From: Legionella longbeachae
GTDB taxonomy: Bacteria; Pseudomonadota; Gammaproteobacteria; Legionellales; Legionellaceae
Length of the DNA: 16,362 bases
Assembly (NCBI GenBank): GCA_016191305.1
Contig: JACPOX010000199.1
Location: 1-16,362 of the forward strand
Direction: 5' to 3'
Shown here: piece by piece, positions 15,143-16,362 of the stretch
Position numbering within the stretch: position 1 is the stretch's first letter
How the letters are laid out: each line of letters begins with the position of its first letter
Translations under genes and position numbers: made by a program
The notes under the pieces: generated by a model
Seen by the model: the letters and a program-made list of their open reading frames with translations, nothing else
What the model was told of the DNA's origin: nothing
Databases searched by the model: none

Positions 15143-15605
15143 AATCGCATACTCCACAGATCATTATGTATTCATTTTAACCTAATTTAATTAAATTAAC
15201 CTTAACTTTCATCATTAAGCTCATTTTTGCATACATAGTTTTCAAGATAAGCTCACATTATAAGAGTAGTATAGCAAGTTTAAGAGATTACATTCTGAAA
15301 ATTGTACAAATTGAATTTTTATTTTCATGAATCGATCTGATGATCATCAAACAGAGCAAGTGGGGCCAGGGCTTGCAAAAGCAAATGCAAAATTCTACTA
15401 AACCCCAGTTACCCATATGAACGTTCCAAAGGAATATCGATAATTCTCGGCTTAATAAGCCTCAGAATCGTTTAGAGAGCAGAGTAAGTGGGTATCCCCT
15501 TTTGCTGCATTTGATCTCTTTCATTTACTTCTCTAAATATGTATCCAGTCATCTGAACTTATACTACAATAAATTATTTTCAAAATTAAAGAAGATAACA
15601 TCCCA
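15143..15605. promoter_or_regulatory. Spacer with promoter-like signals and a stem-loop
   Basis: No credible gene. On the minus strand, facing the split gene, GTTAAG-N5-TTTAAT (15206-15190) resembles the direct-repeat PmrA box YTTAAK-N5-YTTAAK with one mismatch, and TAAAAT follows ten bases later (15179-15174) as a possible -10 box. A perfect TATAAT lies further up (15262-15257). A stem-loop at 15438-15470 has GGCTT-aat-AAGCC at its top and AGAATCG pairing with CGAT..TCT below. Near the next gene, TATACT (15560-15565) and TACAAT (15565-15570) are possible -10 boxes. None is proven. Confidence 0.35.
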
Positions 15606-16310
15606 ATGCGTTGTGTATTACATTTATTTTTAGGACTTATCCTTATTTTTAGTTGGCCTAAAAATGCATTTTGCTCCCTCGAGCAAGATTTTCAAACCTG
15701 GTTAAACATTACCGCCATTGGCAAAACTCATAGTGAAAACAAATTTTGGAGCCGGGTGCGGTACTGGTTGGAAGGACAACAGCGCTGGGGAGAGGACAGC
15801 AGCCATTTTTCACAAACTTTATTACGCCCAGGACTGGGTTACGCATTAACCGAAAATACCACTATATGGCTAGGGTATGGGTGGGTCTATACTGGAGAAC
15901 CATTTACCTCAAATACATTTGAAGAAAATCGAATTTGGCAACAGCTTTTATGGGTTAAAACCCATTTACATCTAACATTGACCAGTAGAACTCGTATGGA
16001 AGAGCGCTTTTTGGAAAATGCTCCTAAAACAGCATATAGATTTCGACAATTAGTAAAAATGTCCATTCCTTTTAAAAATCAGCCCAAAATAAGTTTTGCC
16101 ACAAGCGATGAGGTGTTTTTCCACCTTAATAATTTTATCGGCGCAAATAATCGTGGTTTTGATCAAAATAGATTATTTGTGGGTTTAGGTTATCAATTAA
16201 ATCCATTTATCAAAACAGAAATCGGTTATATGAATCAGTATATTCGACGTGTGGATGTTCCTAATTTTCTTTCAAACATCTTGTCTATAAATTTTTATCT
16301 TAGCCTATAA
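15606..16310 (+). CDS. DUF2490-type outer-membrane beta-barrel protein
   Basis: 234 residues. An N-terminal signal peptide (hydrophobic core LHLFLGLILIFSW, then KNAFC-SLEQ; cleavage near 21-23) precedes a mature part with alternating hydrophobic and polar residues and many aromatic residues, as in small barrels. Family-like features are an early QTWLNI, RVRYWLEGQQRWGED, LLRPGLGYAL...IWLGYGWVY, the RTRMEERF strand, RFRQLVKMSIPF, and the end QNRLFVGLGYQL...IGYMNQYIR. This pattern matches DUF2490, whose role is unknown. A weak ribosome-binding site (AAAGAAG, 15588-15594) lies 11 bases before the ATG. The Cys at the signal end does not form a lipobox. Confidence 0.82.
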   Translation: MRCVLHLFLGLILIFSWPKNAFCSLEQDFQTWLNITAIGKTHSENKFWSRVRYWLEGQQRWGEDSSHFSQTLLRPGLGYALTENTTIWLGYGWVYTGEPFTSNTFEENRIWQQLLWVKTHLHLTLTSRTRMEERFLENAPKTAYRFRQLVKMSIPFKNQPKISFATSDEVFFHLNNFIGANNRGFDQNRLFVGLGYQLNPFIKTEIGYMNQYIRRVDVPNFLSNILSINFYLSL

Positions 16311-16362
16311 CTTAACAGAATTTTCTAGCTATTCTTAATGCCCCAGTTAATTTCAGGGCTCA

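Noticed and set aside
15606..15680. Lipoprotein signal on the DUF2490 protein (Cys near the cleavage site)
   Set aside because: The residues before the Cys (NAF) do not fit a lipobox; an ordinary signal peptide is more likely.

Overview
The window most likely comes from a Legionella chromosome. It is AT-rich and has gammaproteobacterial gene neighbourhoods (prmB-aroC-asd, a divergent Smr-domain gene, yibN-grxC-secB-gpsA). A gene closely matching what I know of the conserved Dot/Icm ankyrin effector AnkH/LegA3 is set among these housekeeping genes. The species cannot be fixed from sequence alone.

Layout. Positions 1-405 are the long untranslated leader of rne (RNase E, 406-2358, + strand). 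A strong hairpin terminator follows rne, then a small convergent DUF1328 membrane protein gene and a short palindromic repeat. Next is a minus-strand run, read from right to left: prmB (from 7653), aroC, asd, a 136-residue hypothetical gene and the ankyrin protein gene (ends 2793). Overlaps or small gaps join these genes, and there may be an internal promoter just before the hypothetical gene. An Smr-domain gene diverges from prmB at 7779. It is followed on the + strand by yibN (rhodanese), grxC, secB and, after a 199-bp nested inverted repeat, gpsA. A second long inverted repeat separates gpsA from the convergent murI.

The right side is the unusual part. Directly upstream of murI, on the same strand, lies a large gene of unknown function, possibly an effector. 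It is split into two open frames: 15142-14528, and an open frame from 14594 to 11808. The two frames overlap and are related by a -1 shift. A heptamer with the exact phase of a -1 slippery site (T TTA AAG, minus strand, 14576-14570) lies inside the overlap. Read through the shift, it would give one protein of about 1111 residues. This is either a frameshifted effector gene or a programmed -1 frameshift, and it is the main observation of the window. A 450-bp gene-poor spacer with AT-rich promoter-like signals follows, then a DUF2490-type outer-membrane barrel protein gene (15606-16310).

How the genes fit together. The left and middle parts are core cell functions: RNA decay, lysine/threonine/methionine and cell-wall precursors (asd, murI), aromatic precursors (aroC), ribosomal protein modification (prmB), redox and protein export (grxC, secB), and phospholipid backbone synthesis (gpsA). 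Host-interaction genes have been placed inside or next to these core transcription units: the ankyrin effector behind asd, and the large split gene in front of murI. No tRNA, rRNA, CRISPR array, transposase or phage gene was seen.
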